The notes beneath the pieces were generated by a model. It saw only the letters and a program-made list of their open reading frames with translations. It made no database searches and had not been told where the DNA came from. The position numbers were made by a program, and so were the translations under genes. This document shows positions 10,839 through 20,909 of a DNA stretch of 64,000 nt, in pieces; position 1 is the first letter of the stretch, and every line of letters begins with the position of its first letter. This DNA is from Afipia clevelandensis ATCC 49720. GTDB taxonomy: Bacteria; Pseudomonadota; Alphaproteobacteria; Rhizobiales; Xanthobacteraceae. The stretch is taken from assembly GCF_000336555.1 (NCBI RefSeq), contig NZ_KB375281.1:2677954-2741953 (forward strand). The letters run 5' to 3'.

Positions 10839-11330
10839 TTACGAACTGGCGTTCAGCACGGTGACCGCACGGCGGTTCTGCGACCAGCACGAGATGTCGT
10901 TACACACCGCGACAGGGCGCTCCTTGCCGTAGGAGATGGTGCGCATGCGGCTCGGGTCGATGCCGCGCGAGGCGAGGAAGCTGCGGACCGACTGGGCGCG
11001 CTTGGCGCCGAGCGCGATGTTGTATTCGCGGGTGCCGCGCTCGTCGGCGTGACCTTCGATGGTGAAGCTGTAGCGGTTGTACTGCTGCAGCCACTGCGCC
11101 TGCTTGTCGAGGGTCGCGATCGCCTGCGGCGACAGTTCGGTCTGATCGCTCTCGAAGAACACGCGATCGCCGACATTCACGACGAAATCCTGCTGGCTGC
11201 CGGGCACCGCCGCGCTCGCCATGGCATCGCCGCCGACCCCGTTCTTGTTGGCGCAGGCGCCCATAGACAGCGCTACGGCCAAGACCGCGGCCAGCTTCAA
11301 TCCCTGGAGGATACGCATCTGATGTTTCAT
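10839..11330 (-). CDS. pal: Peptidoglycan-associated lipoprotein Pal
   Basis: An outer-membrane lipoprotein that links the outer membrane to peptidoglycan and to TolB. The signal peptide ends in a lipobox-like LSMGAC, with the lipidated Cys at residue 26. Residues about 55-160 form an OmpA-type peptidoglycan-binding domain, including TIEGHADERGTREYN and the LGAKRAQSV helix. Length (163 aa) is typical. A good ribosome-binding site (GGAGG) precedes the ATG at 11330. Normally pal follows tolB directly; here two unrelated genes stand between them. Confidence 0.97.
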   Translation of the reverse strand: MKHQMRILQGLKLAAVLAVALSMGACANKNGVGGDAMASAAVPGSQQDFVVNVGDRVFFESDQTELSPQAIATLDKQAQWLQQYNRYSFTIEGHADERGTREYNIALGAKRAQSVRSFLASRGIDPSRMRTISYGKERPVAVCNDISCWSQNRRAVTVLNASS

Positions 11331-11511
11331 TCCGGAGCCTCCACGCTCTGGTTACTATTGGACTGATCCGGTCTACAGCGGGTTGGTTAAGCGAACATTT
11401 CGTCAACCTTGACGAGGCGTTGCCGGACACACTCAAATGCCACACATCCGGCAAAACCGTTGCCGATGGTTAATGCGATATGAATATGGCGCGATGGTGA
11501 ATGCGCCAAGC

Positions 11512-11543
11512 AAAAAGGGCCCCTGCTTGCGGCAGGAGCCCTT
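11512..11543 (-). terminator. Terminator after the FeeM-like gene
   Basis: An imperfect 13-bp stem (AAAGGGCTCCTGC / GCAGGGGCCCTTT, one mismatch) with a short loop and a T run on the minus strand. It lies 40 bp downstream of the stop at 11583. Confidence 0.75.
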
Positions 11544-11582
11544 TATTCTTGCGGAAATTCGCAATTTTGCGATGAAACCGGC

Positions 11583-12335
11583 TCAGGACCGGGGTGCAAT
11601 GGTCGCCTGCGCGAACGGAAACTGCGGCAGGGTCAGAACAGGGCCCGCCTCCTCCACCGGCCGCTGGCCGCGCTCGAACAGCTTGCGCCGCTCGAAGAAG
11701 CTCGAGCGGAAGTAAGGATAGCGCTCATAGATACGCTCCCTCACCGACAGATAATCGGCGGCCATCAGGCCCACGGGCTTCACCAGCCCCGGAAACAGGC
11801 GCGGCTCGCACAGCGGCTTCTGCAGGAAGACCCGGCGGTAAAACGCCTGATGCTCGGCGCGCACCGTGGCGAGGCCGATATCGGCATTGAAGAAAGCGCA
11901 GGCGACATAACCGAGCCGCACAGTCAGATAGGGCAGTTCCGGATAACGCTGATCGCGGGACGGATCGGCCACGAAGCGCGTCGGATCGACAATGGTTTTT
12001 CCGGCCGCCAGCTCCGGCTTGAGAATATCCGGGAACACATTCACCGATGGTGAGGCCTGATGTTCCGGCGTTGCGACACTGATGCGGATCGAACTGGCGA
12101 GTTCGCCGTCGAGATAAACACCGAAAATCCAGGAATACGGCGACTCATCGAATTCGTCGGTCACCCGGCCTTCGCTGTTGGGCTTGATCGCGCCTTCGCG
12201 AAGGTAGGCGTCATAGCGCAGCCGGTTGATGCGGTCCCTGTCAGCTTCGGATTCCACCAGCCTGTAGTCGACGGCATCAAGAGGGTAGCTGCTGCGTTCC
12301 GTCGCCTGGCTCGCCGTCTGCACTGCAGGGATCAT
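11583..12335 (-). CDS. FeeM-like N-acyl amino acid synthase / autoinducer-synthase-fold acyltransferase
   Basis: About 250 residues. The segments RINRLRYDAYLREG, SIRISV, IVDPTRFVAD and RLGYVACAFFNADIGLATVR follow the pattern of the FeeM / LuxI-like branch of the GNAT fold, in which an acyl chain from acyl-ACP is joined to an amino acid. Recognition is by motif and general layout, so the exact product is not certain; a genuine acyl-homoserine-lactone synthase is less likely because no luxR-type gene is nearby. The ATG at 12335 has GAGG upstream; an in-frame ATG at 12374 has no visible ribosome-binding site. It has its own terminator and a CtrA-like box upstream, so it looks like a monocistronic insertion between pal and tolB. 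Confidence 0.7.
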   Translation of the reverse strand: MIPAVQTASQATERSSYPLDAVDYRLVESEADRDRINRLRYDAYLREGAIKPNSEGRVTDEFDESPYSWIFGVYLDGELASSIRISVATPEHQASPSVNVFPDILKPELAAGKTIVDPTRFVADPSRDQRYPELPYLTVRLGYVACAFFNADIGLATVRAEHQAFYRRVFLQKPLCEPRLFPGLVKPVGLMAADYLSVRERIYERYPYFRSSFFERRKLFERGQRPVEEAGPVLTLPQFPFAQATIAPRS

Positions 12336-12384
12336 GTTCTTGCCTCGCGCGCCCGCGAAATCGCTTTGCGCCATTGGTAAGAGG

Positions 12385-12399
12385 TTAATGCTTTCTTAA
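12385..12399. promoter_or_regulatory. CtrA-type box (TTAA-N7-TTAA)
   Basis: TTAA-TGCTTTC-TTAA matches the full consensus binding site of the alphaproteobacterial cell-cycle regulator CtrA. It lies about 50 bp upstream of the FeeM-like start at 12335. A second palindrome, CGGGTTAA-CC-TTAACCCG, follows at 12420-12437. The assignment rests on the motif alone. Confidence 0.45.
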
Positions 12400-12419
12400 T
12401 GGGATGGCAAAGCGTTGTC

Positions 12420-12437
12420 CGGGTTAACCTTAACCCG
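12420..12437. promoter_or_regulatory. Palindrome CGGGTTAA-CC-TTAACCCG
   Basis: A perfect 8-bp inverted repeat with a 2-bp centre, in the gap between the GGDEF-EAL gene and the FeeM-like gene and upstream of the latter. It could be an operator; no recognised family matches it. Confidence 0.35.
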
Positions 12438-12514
12438 CGTCAATCATGAAAGTGTTGACGTGCTGCGGTTCTGTAAAACGATTGGGATGCGCGGATTGAG
12501 AGGTGCTGAAGGCT

Positions 12515-14830
12515 TCAGCGCAGGGTCTGCCGGATCGGAATGACGTCCTTGGACGACGAGCCGTGCGATGCCTTGAGCAACTCGCGCACGCGCGCGGCGG
12601 GCACCGGACGGCTGAACAGGAAGCCCTGCGCCTCGGTAACGGTGCCTTCTGAGCTGATCAGTTCGAGTTGCTCATTGGTCTCAATGCCCTCGACCACGAC
12701 GGACATGCCAAGATCGGCGCTGAGGCGCGCGACGCCGCGCAGCAGCGTGAGCGGCCGATGGCTGCCGATATCCTCAAGGAACGAACGGTCGATCTTCACC
12801 TTCTGCAGCGGGAAATTATGCAGATAGCTGAGGCTCGAATAGCCGGTGCCGAAATCGTCGAGCGAGATACGCACGCCAAGTTCGCGGAGTTGCGACAGCA
12901 CATCGAGGGTCCACTGCGTGTTGCGCAGCAGTGACGACTCGGTGATTTCGATTTCCAGGCGATGCGGCGGCAGGCCCGAGACCTCGAGCGCATAGCGCAC
13001 TTCAGTCATCACATCGCGCTGATGGAATTGCTGCGAGGAGAAATTGACCGCGACGCTGACCGGGTCCGGCCACTTCATGCACTCCATGCAGGCCTTGCGC
13101 AGAATCCAGCGGCCGAGATCGACCACAAGGCCCATATCTTCCACGACCGGAATGATGTCGGCGGGCGACACCGAACCGCGCGTCGGATGATTCCAGCGCA
13201 GCAGCGCTTCACAGGTCGAGATGCGGCCCGATTTCAGGTTGACCAGCGGCTGATAATACAGCTCGAATTCTTCGTGCGCGAGCGCGTGGCGCAGATCGAG
13301 TTCGAGCACGCGGCGCGCCTCGACGGTGTGCGCCATTTCATCCCGGAAGAAGCAGAAGGTGCCGCGGCCGTCGGCCTTGGCGCGGTAGAGCGCCATGTCG
13401 GCATTTTTCAGCAGCACGTCGACGCTGGCATCCGGCGATGTCAGCGCAATGCCGATGCTGGCGCCGATCTCGACCAGATGATGATCAATCTCGTAACGCT
13501 CGCTGAGACGGTCGACGATCCGCCGCGCCAGCGAGGCGGCGTCGTCCGCCGAATGAATCCCGCGCTGGAACACCACGAACTCGTCGCCGCCGAAACGGGC
13601 GACGAAATCCTCGGGCCGCAGCAGCCGGCGCAGGCGCGCCGTCACCGCGCACAGCAGCTTGTCGCCGCTTGGATGACCGAGCGTGTCGTTGACCTGCTTG
13701 AACTGGTCGAGATCGACGAACAACAGTGCGGACAGGCCCTTGCCCGAAGCCAGCATTCCCTCGATCTCGTCGCGGAAATGCACGCGGTTGGGAAGTCCCG
13801 TGAGTTCATCGAACCGCGCCATGTGGCCGATCCGGGCCTCGGCGTTGCGGCGCGCGGTAATGTCTTCCACCAGCACGACGGTGCCGCCGTCAGCCATCGG
13901 CTGGAATGTCCAGGACAGCGCGCGCTCGGCGCCGCCGCTGGTGTCGGTGGTGACGATTTCGCCCACGCGCGAGGCCTGAACTTCGGCAACGATGGCATCG
14001 GCGCTGGCTTGCGACAGGGTTTTTGCTGCAACCGCATCCCCGACCACCGTTCCAACGGCCGCGGCGCGATGCACCAGATCGCGCGGCAAATGGAGCATTT
14101 CGGTGAAGCGATAATTGATCACGGCCAGCCGGCCCGTCGCCGTGAACATGCACAGCCCGTGCGGCATGTTGTTGAGCGCGGTATCGAACTGTGCCGCGAT
14201 GGCCGCCTCGCGTTCGCTGGCTCCCAGCGCTTCGACATAGATCTGCTTCAGGCTCTGCGTGATATGCTTCAGGCCGATGAAGAACAGGCCGTTGAGCAGC
14301 GCGAGGCCGATGTAATAGGGATCACCGCGCAGGACTTCCGCGATCGTCATCGGACCGCAGGCGAGCAGTATCTGGAGATTGAAAATCCACGGGCGTCCGT
14401 AGGTGCGGCCCGACCCGGCGGCGATATAGCCGGTGGTGACCACGATGCAGATCATGTGCGCGACAGGATCGTCGGTGCCGAGAAGAACGACCGTGCACCA
14501 GACACCCAGGACGGCTGCGTAAAGCAGCGCGCCGATCCGGTAGCGCCCTTCCCAGCGGATCGCCGCTTCCTGGGACAGGTGCGCGCCACGGCGCTTGTAC
14601 TGATGCATGTTGTAGGTGCGATAGGAGCCGACCAGAACGATCAGCGCCATGCAGGGCCAAAGATAGACGTTGCCGGTCTTCAGCGCCGTCAGGATCGCGG
14701 CGACCGCCATGCAGATCGCGCCGGCAAGCATCGGCGCAGGATTCTGGAACAGCGAATCCACCAGCGCCGCATACACTGTCGGCGACAGAGACTGTTCTTC
14801 CGGCCGGTTTTTCCTGTGAACAAGTTGCAT
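12515..14830 (-). CDS. Membrane GGDEF-EAL cyclic-di-GMP enzyme with PAS domain
   Basis: A multidomain signalling protein of about 771 residues. The N-terminal third holds about six hydrophobic segments (e.g. AGAICMAVAAILTALK and LLYAAVLGVWCTVVLLG), then a PAS-like region (LNNMPHGLCMFTATGRLAVI), a GGDEF domain with intact RFGGDEF active site, and an EAL domain with CEALLRW, LDDFGTGYSSL and VVEGIET. Both catalytic signatures are intact, so it could make and break cyclic di-GMP. The ATG at 14830 is preferred (AAGGA upstream); a GTG at 14863 would add eleven residues. It lies between tolB and the FeeM-like gene, all on the same strand. Confidence 0.93.
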   Translation of the reverse strand: MQLVHRKNRPEEQSLSPTVYAALVDSLFQNPAPMLAGAICMAVAAILTALKTGNVYLWPCMALIVLVGSYRTYNMHQYKRRGAHLSQEAAIRWEGRYRIGALLYAAVLGVWCTVVLLGTDDPVAHMICIVVTTGYIAAGSGRTYGRPWIFNLQILLACGPMTIAEVLRGDPYYIGLALLNGLFFIGLKHITQSLKQIYVEALGASEREAAIAAQFDTALNNMPHGLCMFTATGRLAVINYRFTEMLHLPRDLVHRAAAVGTVVGDAVAAKTLSQASADAIVAEVQASRVGEIVTTDTSGGAERALSWTFQPMADGGTVVLVEDITARRNAEARIGHMARFDELTGLPNRVHFRDEIEGMLASGKGLSALLFVDLDQFKQVNDTLGHPSGDKLLCAVTARLRRLLRPEDFVARFGGDEFVVFQRGIHSADDAASLARRIVDRLSERYEIDHHLVEIGASIGIALTSPDASVDVLLKNADMALYRAKADGRGTFCFFRDEMAHTVEARRVLELDLRHALAHEEFELYYQPLVNLKSGRISTCEALLRWNHPTRGSVSPADIIPVVEDMGLVVDLGRWILRKACMECMKWPDPVSVAVNFSSQQFHQRDVMTEVRYALEVSGLPPHRLEIEITESSLLRNTQWTLDVLSQLRELGVRISLDDFGTGYSSLSYLHNFPLQKVKIDRSFLEDIGSHRPLTLLRGVARLSADLGMSVVVEGIETNEQLELISSEGTVTEAQGFLFSRPVPAARVRELLKASHGSSSKDVIPIRQTLR

Positions 14831-14969
14831 CGGGGCGCGCGCACGTCCTTTGGATCGGCACACCTTTACCCACCGCAGATGAAGTCTTTCTGAGCGAACA
14901 TCGTTAGCGATGTATTGATGCGATCAGAGAAGGATGAAATCCGCCTGCAATGTCATCAAATTAGGAAAG

Positions 14970-14992
14970 GATTGCCGCAAGGAGCGGCAATC
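14970..14992 (-). terminator. Terminator after tolB
   Basis: A perfect 9-bp stem GATTGCCGC / GCGGCAATC with a 5-base loop, followed on the minus strand by a T-rich stretch (CTTTCCTAATTT). It lies 23 bp beyond the tolB stop codon. Confidence 0.7.
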
Positions 14993-15015
14993 GGGATCGC
15001 GGGTTAACGCTTCAT

Positions 15016-16395
15016 TTACGATAGCAGCGGCGACCAGGCCGGATCGGACGCATAACCCGGCGTCGGCACCTTCTGCTCGTTACGTCCGGAAATATCCACC
15101 GTGTAGAGCGACGGCCCGCCGCCCGACTCGCGGAAGAACATCACGACACGACCGTTCGGCGCGAAGGTCGGTCCCTCGTTGTGGAAGCCGGACGTGAGGA
15201 TGCGCTCACCCGACCCGTCCGGTTTCATGATGCCGATCGAGAACTGACCACCGCCCTGCTTCGTAAAGGCGATGTAGTCGCCGCGCGGCGACCAGACCGG
15301 CGTCGAGTAGCTCCCTTCGCCGAACGAGATGCGCTGCGCTGCGCCGCCGTTCGCGCCCATCACGTAAATCTGCGGCTTGCCGCCACGATCGGACTCGAAA
15401 GAAATTCGCGAGCCGTCCGGCGCATAGGACGGCGAGGTATCGATGGCCGGCGTATCGGTCAGGCGCGTCATCGACTTGGAGCGCAGATCCATGACGAACA
15501 GGTTCGAGTTGCCGCCCTGCTGCATGCTCATGACAATGCGCTGGCCATCGGGGGAGAAGCGCGGCGAGAACGACATGCCGGGGAAATTGCCGACGATTTC
15601 GCGCTGGCCGGTCTCCACATTGAAGAGATAGACGCGCGGATCGCCCTTGCCGAACTCCATATAGGTGATTTCCTGCGTCGACGGCGAAAACCGCGGCGTC
15701 AGCACGAGGTCGGTGCCGCGGGTCAGGTAGCGCACATTGGCGCCGTCCTGATCCATCATCGCAAGACGCTTGACGCGGCGGTCCTTCGGCCCGGTCTCGT
15801 CGACGAACACCACGCGGCTGTCGAAGTAACCCTTCTCGCCGGTGAGACGCTCGTAAATCTGGTCCGAGATGATGTGCGCGATGCGGCGCCAGGATTCCGG
15901 CGAGGTGAAATACTGCTGGCCGGTGAGCTGCTGCGCCTGCGGCACGTCCCACAAGCGAAACTCGGCCTTGAGGCGGCCGTCGCCCTGCCGCGTGGCACGG
16001 CCCGTCACCAGCGCCTGCGCGTTGATCTGCCGCCAGCTCGCGAACTGTGGCGGCACATCGATGTTGGTGATGCGCTCGATATAGGCGGCCTGATCGATCG
16101 GCGCGAACAAGCCGCTGCGCTTGAGGTTGTTGGTAATGACCTGTGCGATGCCGGCGGCAACTTCACCATCGCCCTGCCCGCCCGGCACGAAATTCGGAAT
16201 CGCGATCGGGATCGGCTGGAAATTGCCTTCGGTGACAGTGACTCGGGCCTGCGCCAGCGCGCGGCGCATGGGCGATGCCAGCAACAGCCCGGCCGATGCG
16301 GCGCCGGTCATCAGGTGACGTCGGGTGAGGATCATGTCGGGTGCGGCGATCTTCGTCTGCAGCTTGTCCGGATTGTCGTTGTTCAAATCTTGCAT
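15016..16395 (-). CDS. tolB: Tol-Pal system periplasmic protein TolB
   Basis: TolB is the periplasmic beta-propeller that binds Pal and the TolA/TolQR motor output. The mature part has the TolB N domain ([26 protein letters not shown]) followed by repeated propeller blades of the form [23 protein letters not shown] and [11 protein letters not shown]. The leader contains [19 protein letters not shown], a Tat-like signal. The start is uncertain: the ATG at 16395 has a purine-rich GGACAGG in front; alternatives are 16428 and 16335, while 16488 would overlap tolA by 43 bp. It is the fourth gene of tolQRAB. Confidence 0.95.
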   Translation of the reverse strand: MQDLNNDNPDKLQTKIAAPDMILTRRHLMTGAASAGLLLASPMRRALAQARVTVTEGNFQPIPIAIPNFVPGGQGDGEVAAGIAQVITNNLKRSGLFAPIDQAAYIERITNIDVPPQFASWRQINAQALVTGRATRQGDGRLKAEFRLWDVPQAQQLTGQQYFTSPESWRRIAHIISDQIYERLTGEKGYFDSRVVFVDETGPKDRRVKRLAMMDQDGANVRYLTRGTDLVLTPRFSPSTQEITYMEFGKGDPRVYLFNVETGQREIVGNFPGMSFSPRFSPDGQRIVMSMQQGGNSNLFVMDLRSKSMTRLTDTPAIDTSPSYAPDGSRISFESDRGGKPQIYVMGANGGAAQRISFGEGSYSTPVWSPRGDYIAFTKQGGGQFSIGIMKPDGSGERILTSGFHNEGPTFAPNGRVVMFFRESGGGPSLYTVDISGRNEQKVPTPGYASDPAWSPLLS

Positions 16396-16445
16396 CCTGT
16401 CCAAATTCATTCCGGCAGCGCCGTTCATGCCATCAGATTTTCGTG

Positions 16446-17384
16446 TCAAGAAAATTTCTCGGTAAATGCCGGCTCGAAGAATTTCCACTCGTCGAAATAG
16501 GCCGCAGGCAGATTATAGGGCTGGCACTCGATGATCGCGCGCTGCGCGCTCTCCTGATAGACGCGGAAATACGGGCTCGATCCGCCCGGCAGCGGCACCG
16601 GCATCGCTTCCAGCGTGCCGTCGCGCTTCAGCTTGATCGTAAAGACAGCTTCCACCTTCTGCGCCTCGACGCCGCCATAGGGTTTCTTCCAGCACCGCTC
16701 CACCTGCTGGCGGAACATCGCGCCCCAGGTCGCGGAGTTGTCGGCGGCCCGGCCGCGCGCCGTGCCCAGCGCCGCCTGTGAATTCAGCGCCGCGCCGGTA
16801 ATGGATTCGCGCGAGGGATCGCGCTTGTCGAGCAGCGCCGCGATCTTCGACTGATCAAACACGCGCTCGGCCTTGTGCTTGTCGGGCGGAGGCGGCGTCG
16901 CCTTGACCTGATGCGGCTTCGGCGGCTTCTTCGCCTCTTCCTTCTTCAGCGCCTCGGCGATCGGATCGACCTTGGCGTTGTCCGGCTTCTTCTCGGCCTG
17001 CTTCTGCTCTTCCTTCGGCTTGTTCTCGACCACCGGCTTCGGCGGATCGGGCTTCTTCTCCACCGGCTTCGGTTCGGGCTTCGGCACCGGCGGCGGCGCG
17101 GCTTCGGTCACGACGGGAGGTTTCTTGTCGTCGATCTTGCCGACGGCTTCGTCCACCGGCGGCTTCGGCTCGGCGACCTTCTCCACCATCGGCTTCGGGT
17201 TTTCCTTCTTGCCGGTCTTCATGCCCTGCATCGCCTTGGCGAACTGCTCGGCGGAAACGATATCGACGGGAACGGAATCCTCCGGCACGGATTCAAAGGC
17301 CTTGGTCGAGAACGACACAAGACCCCAGCCGATCACCAGGGCATGCAATGCGACAGACGCTGCGAGGGTCTTGTCGATCTTCAC
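16446..17384 (-). CDS. tolA: Cell envelope integrity protein TolA
   Basis: This is the inner-membrane protein that spans the periplasm and transmits the TolQR proton-motive force to Pal/TolB. It has one N-terminal membrane helix (about residues 8-27), a long Lys/Pro/Glu-rich domain with repeated PKP and KKP units, and a TonB/TolA-like C-terminal domain ending [21 protein letters not shown]. It starts with GTG at 17384, one base after the tolR stop codon, so translation is probably coupled. Length 312 aa is typical for this order. Confidence 0.95.
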   Translation of the reverse strand: MKIDKTLAASVALHALVIGWGLVSFSTKAFESVPEDSVPVDIVSAEQFAKAMQGMKTGKKENPKPMVEKVAEPKPPVDEAVGKIDDKKPPVVTEAAPPPVPKPEPKPVEKKPDPPKPVVENKPKEEQKQAEKKPDNAKVDPIAEALKKEEAKKPPKPHQVKATPPPPDKHKAERVFDQSKIAALLDKRDPSRESITGAALNSQAALGTARGRAADNSATWGAMFRQQVERCWKKPYGGVEAQKVEAVFTIKLKRDGTLEAMPVPLPGGSSPYFRVYQESAQRAIIECQPYNLPAAYFDEWKFFEPAFTEKFS

Positions 17385-17385
17385 G

Positions 17386-17838
17386 TCAGTTTCCCTGCTC
17401 GACCTCGGTCACCAGAGCCACGCGCTTGAAGCCTGCGGCGGACAGGCGGCCCATCACGCGCATCACCGTACCGTAATCCACCTTTGTGTCGCCGCGAACA
17501 AAGATACGCTCGTCCATGCCGCCGCGCGCACTCGTAATGGCCTGCAATTTCGGCACCAGTTCGTCCATCGGGATTTCGGTGTTGTTGAGAAACACCTTGC
17601 CTGTGAGCTGGACGGAGACCGTCAGCGGCTCCTTGTCCTGGTCCAGGCTCTTGGCCGCGGTCTGCGGCAGATCCAGCGGGACACCAACTGTCAAAAGCGG
17701 CGCCGACACCATGAAGATGATGAGCAGCACCAGCATCACGTCCACCATGGGCGTGACGTTGATTTCGGCCATGACGTTGGCGCGGCGATAGCCGCGGCGT
17801 CCACCGCCGCCCGAACCGCCTCCGAAGCTCATGCCCAT
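17386..17838 (-). CDS. tolR: Tol-Pal system proton channel subunit TolR
   Basis: An ExbD/TolR-family protein of 150 residues: a Gly/Arg-rich N-terminus, one membrane helix at about 31-48 carrying the conserved protonatable Asp33 (TPMVDVMLVLLIIF), and a periplasmic domain. It is separated by 24 bp from tolQ and by one base from tolA. Confidence 0.97.
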   Translation of the reverse strand: MGMSFGGGSGGGGRRGYRRANVMAEINVTPMVDVMLVLLIIFMVSAPLLTVGVPLDLPQTAAKSLDQDKEPLTVSVQLTGKVFLNNTEIPMDELVPKLQAITSARGGMDERIFVRGDTKVDYGTVMRVMGRLSAAGFKRVALVTEVEQGN

Positions 17839-17862
17839 GACGAATGTCCCAAGCCGTTCACC

Positions 17863-18576
<714 letters not shown>

Positions 18577-18901
18577 GATCGGTATCCTCTCACGGCGATA
18601 ATCCTGTTTCACGCGGCCTGCGCGGCTGGCCCGGTGGCCGCCAAACAGCAACCGTCGCAGCGAAACGCCAACGCTGCCGATCGCCCCGTTCCGGTCTCGT
18701 GTCGCGTGGGATGGCCTGTCCCTGAGGCCGGGCTCTGCATCCCCTGCTAACGTGTCAAAACGAGGGCTGTCCGCACCGCTTTGGCCCTTCTAACCAATCG
18801 CTAATCAGGGTTAAGGCGGGGTTACCACACAAGGGTCGGGGCCGGAAAATGGCCGTGATGCCAGATGGTCGGCGGCCCTGGAACCAGCCGCCGGGCGGAC
18901 T

Positions 18902-19885
18902 CTATGGCTGGGTGGCGGAGGTGCCCTGAAACCGCCGGACCAACGGCTTGAGCAGTTGCGGAGAGACATAGATCGGGAACTGGGCCAGCGCGAAATACAG
19001 CCAGGTCAGCCCCGGGAGAACGCCGTCGGTTGCGGCCAGCATCAGGCCCATGTTGCGCTGGGACACCATCAGCCCGAGCGCCAGCGCGCGCTCCTGCCCG
19101 GCCCTGCGGAACACCAGCACGGTGGCGCCAAGTAGGACACCGAACACGACAAAGGCGAATGCTGTGAGCAGAAGTACCCGCACGGGGGCGGCCCAAAAGC
19201 TCTCTGCCACCGAGCCCATCACCGCACTGACGAACACCAGAAGCACGAGAATGTTGATGCCGTCGATCGGTTGCCGGTGGCGGACAATGGCCGCCGCGCC
19301 GGCCCAGCGGCGGATCACGGCGGCGACAAGCATCGCGCCCGCCAGCATCGCCAGCAGTTTCAGCCCGAGTGCGAGGGGCGACAGCGTCAGTGCTGTTCCG
19401 AAGAACAGCCAGGCGAAAAGCGGCGCCGTGAGCGGCACCAGCGCGGTGTTCGTCACCAGCGTGATGAGGACGAGCGTTGAGTCCAGCCCCATCAGCGCCA
19501 CCAGCGCCGGCGACGCCATCATCGGCGAAGCGACCGCCTGCAGCATCAGGCCGAGAAACAGGTCAGGCGAAACCTTATCGAAGCCGCTCACAATGCCGCC
19601 AAGGCCGAACAGCAACGGCAACACGAGCGCGCTCCAGAGCGTCGCCACGATCACCAGCACGGGCCGCGAAAGATAGCCGCGCATGGCAGCGACATCGACG
19701 CGCATGAAGGAAATACAGAGCAGGACGAAAACCGCCTCGCCGACATAAGGCTTGAGCACGGCGCCGAGCGGCGGAAGTGCGATGCCGATGAACACCAGGG
19801 CGGCGATGGTGCGTGTGCCCTGACGGCCGAGCCACGCCAATGCGGCGACAGGCAAGGCCCGCACCGGCTGCATTTTTGCAGACAT
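18902..19885 (-). CDS. Bile acid:sodium symporter (BASS) family-like membrane protein
   Basis: A 327-residue integral membrane protein with nine or ten hydrophobic segments. The pattern of paired short helices (LQAVASPMMASPALVALMGLDS and MVSQRNMGLMLAATDG) resembles the crossover motifs of the BASS / arsenite-permease-like fold. The substrate cannot be told from the sequence. The ATG at 19885 has GGAGAGATC upstream; a longer reading from 20014 adds a non-membrane extension. It is transcribed alone, downstream of no obvious operon partner, at the edge of the accessory block between tolQ and ybgC. Confidence 0.7.
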   Translation of the reverse strand: MSAKMQPVRALPVAALAWLGRQGTRTIAALVFIGIALPPLGAVLKPYVGEAVFVLLCISFMRVDVAAMRGYLSRPVLVIVATLWSALVLPLLFGLGGIVSGFDKVSPDLFLGLMLQAVASPMMASPALVALMGLDSTLVLITLVTNTALVPLTAPLFAWLFFGTALTLSPLALGLKLLAMLAGAMLVAAVIRRWAGAAAIVRHRQPIDGINILVLLVFVSAVMGSVAESFWAAPVRVLLLTAFAFVVFGVLLGATVLVFRRAGQERALALGLMVSQRNMGLMLAATDGVLPGLTWLYFALAQFPIYVSPQLLKPLVRRFQGTSATQP

Positions 19886-20141
19886 GATCTCTCCGAAACA
19901 GTCCGGACCCGAAGGCCTGATGTGCAGATTTGATGGCGAGGCAGCGCAGACCGCCCTGCATTTCAGCAGGCGGCGCCAGTGCGCCAGATGCCGCTGCAGG
20001 ACACCGAGCGCCACCAGCGGCGGCGCGATGAGATCACGTTCCTGATCATGCTTTATTCAAGCCGATCCGAACCTCGATGGCAATTGGGATAACCGCGCGC
20101 GGCTGCTTTGTTTGTCGCGCAGGATTGGATTTAATTGCCGC

Positions 20142-20831
20142 ATGACATCGGCCGTTCCCTCCGCTGCAGAATCGTCCCTATCAAGACGGGGAGCACTCGC
20201 CGCGTGGATCCTGATCCTCTCCAATCTGGCGCCGCTCGCCGGCATCGTGTTTTGGGGTTGGGATGTCTTTGTGCTGCTGTGTCTCTACTGGCTGGAAACC
20301 GCGGTCATCGGATTCTGGACCATCGCGCGGGCGGCCACGATGTCGCGTGATCCCGGGTCGGCGACAGGGCGCAGCGTCGCCGGATCGCTGGCGCTGGCCG
20401 GATTCTTCACCGTGCATTCCGGGCTGTTCATGTCCGTGCACATGCTGTTCATCTTCTCGCTGTTCGCCGGCCCCTGGGCCAGCCGCATTCACGACGCGCG
20501 GGATTTCATCCGCCTGATCGTGATCGACAAGGACCTGTGGATTCCGCTGCTGGCGCTGTTCGTCGGCCAGGGCGCGATGTTTATCAACGATGCCGTGAAC
20601 CGCTTTGTGTTCGCGAAAACGACGGCGAGCACCGACACCGGCGAGATCATGGGCGGCTTCTACAAGCGGATCGTGATCATGCATCTGGCGATCATGGGCG
20701 GTGCGTTTGTTGCGCAGGCGATCGGGACCGCCGCCCCGCTGATTGTTCTCGTGCTGCTCAAGGTGGCGATTGAAATCAGATTTCAGATGAAGGCAAGATC
20801 CCTCTCCTCGCCGCGACGCGCAGGCCCATGA
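20142..20831 (+). CDS. DUF6498-like integral membrane protein
   Basis: A 229-residue protein with five or six predicted membrane helices (AAWILILSNLAPLAGIVFWG, VFVLLCLYWLETAVIGFW, and others). The motif LYWLETAVIGFW near the N-terminus is the recognisable feature of DUF6498-type proteins; no function is known. An in-frame TTG at 20112 could extend it by ten residues. It is transcribed divergently from the BASS-like gene and convergently with DUF2852. Confidence 0.65.
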   Translation: MTSAVPSAAESSLSRRGALAAWILILSNLAPLAGIVFWGWDVFVLLCLYWLETAVIGFWTIARAATMSRDPGSATGRSVAGSLALAGFFTVHSGLFMSVHMLFIFSLFAGPWASRIHDARDFIRLIVIDKDLWIPLLALFVGQGAMFINDAVNRFVFAKTTASTDTGEIMGGFYKRIVIMHLAIMGGAFVAQAIGTAAPLIVLVLLKVAIEIRFQMKARSLSSPRRAGP

Positions 20832-20909
20832 TGCGATTGCGCAAAGCAAAGCCGCCCACCTCGCGAGAGATGGACGGCTTGCGAGCCGATCAGGGAGACG
20901 GGGCTTGTC

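Noticed and set aside
11583-12335. FeeM-like gene considered as a classical LuxI acyl-homoserine-lactone synthase
   Set aside because: No LuxR-type gene is adjacent, and the DPTRF region and C-terminal extension fit the FeeM-like branch better.
12962-14893. 643-codon open frame on the plus strand opposite the GGDEF-EAL gene
   Set aside because: Antisense shadow; the minus-strand frame has intact GGDEF and EAL motifs, the plus-strand frame has none.
15181-16500. 439-codon open frame on the plus strand opposite tolB
   Set aside because: Antisense shadow of tolB with low-complexity Arg/Ala composition.
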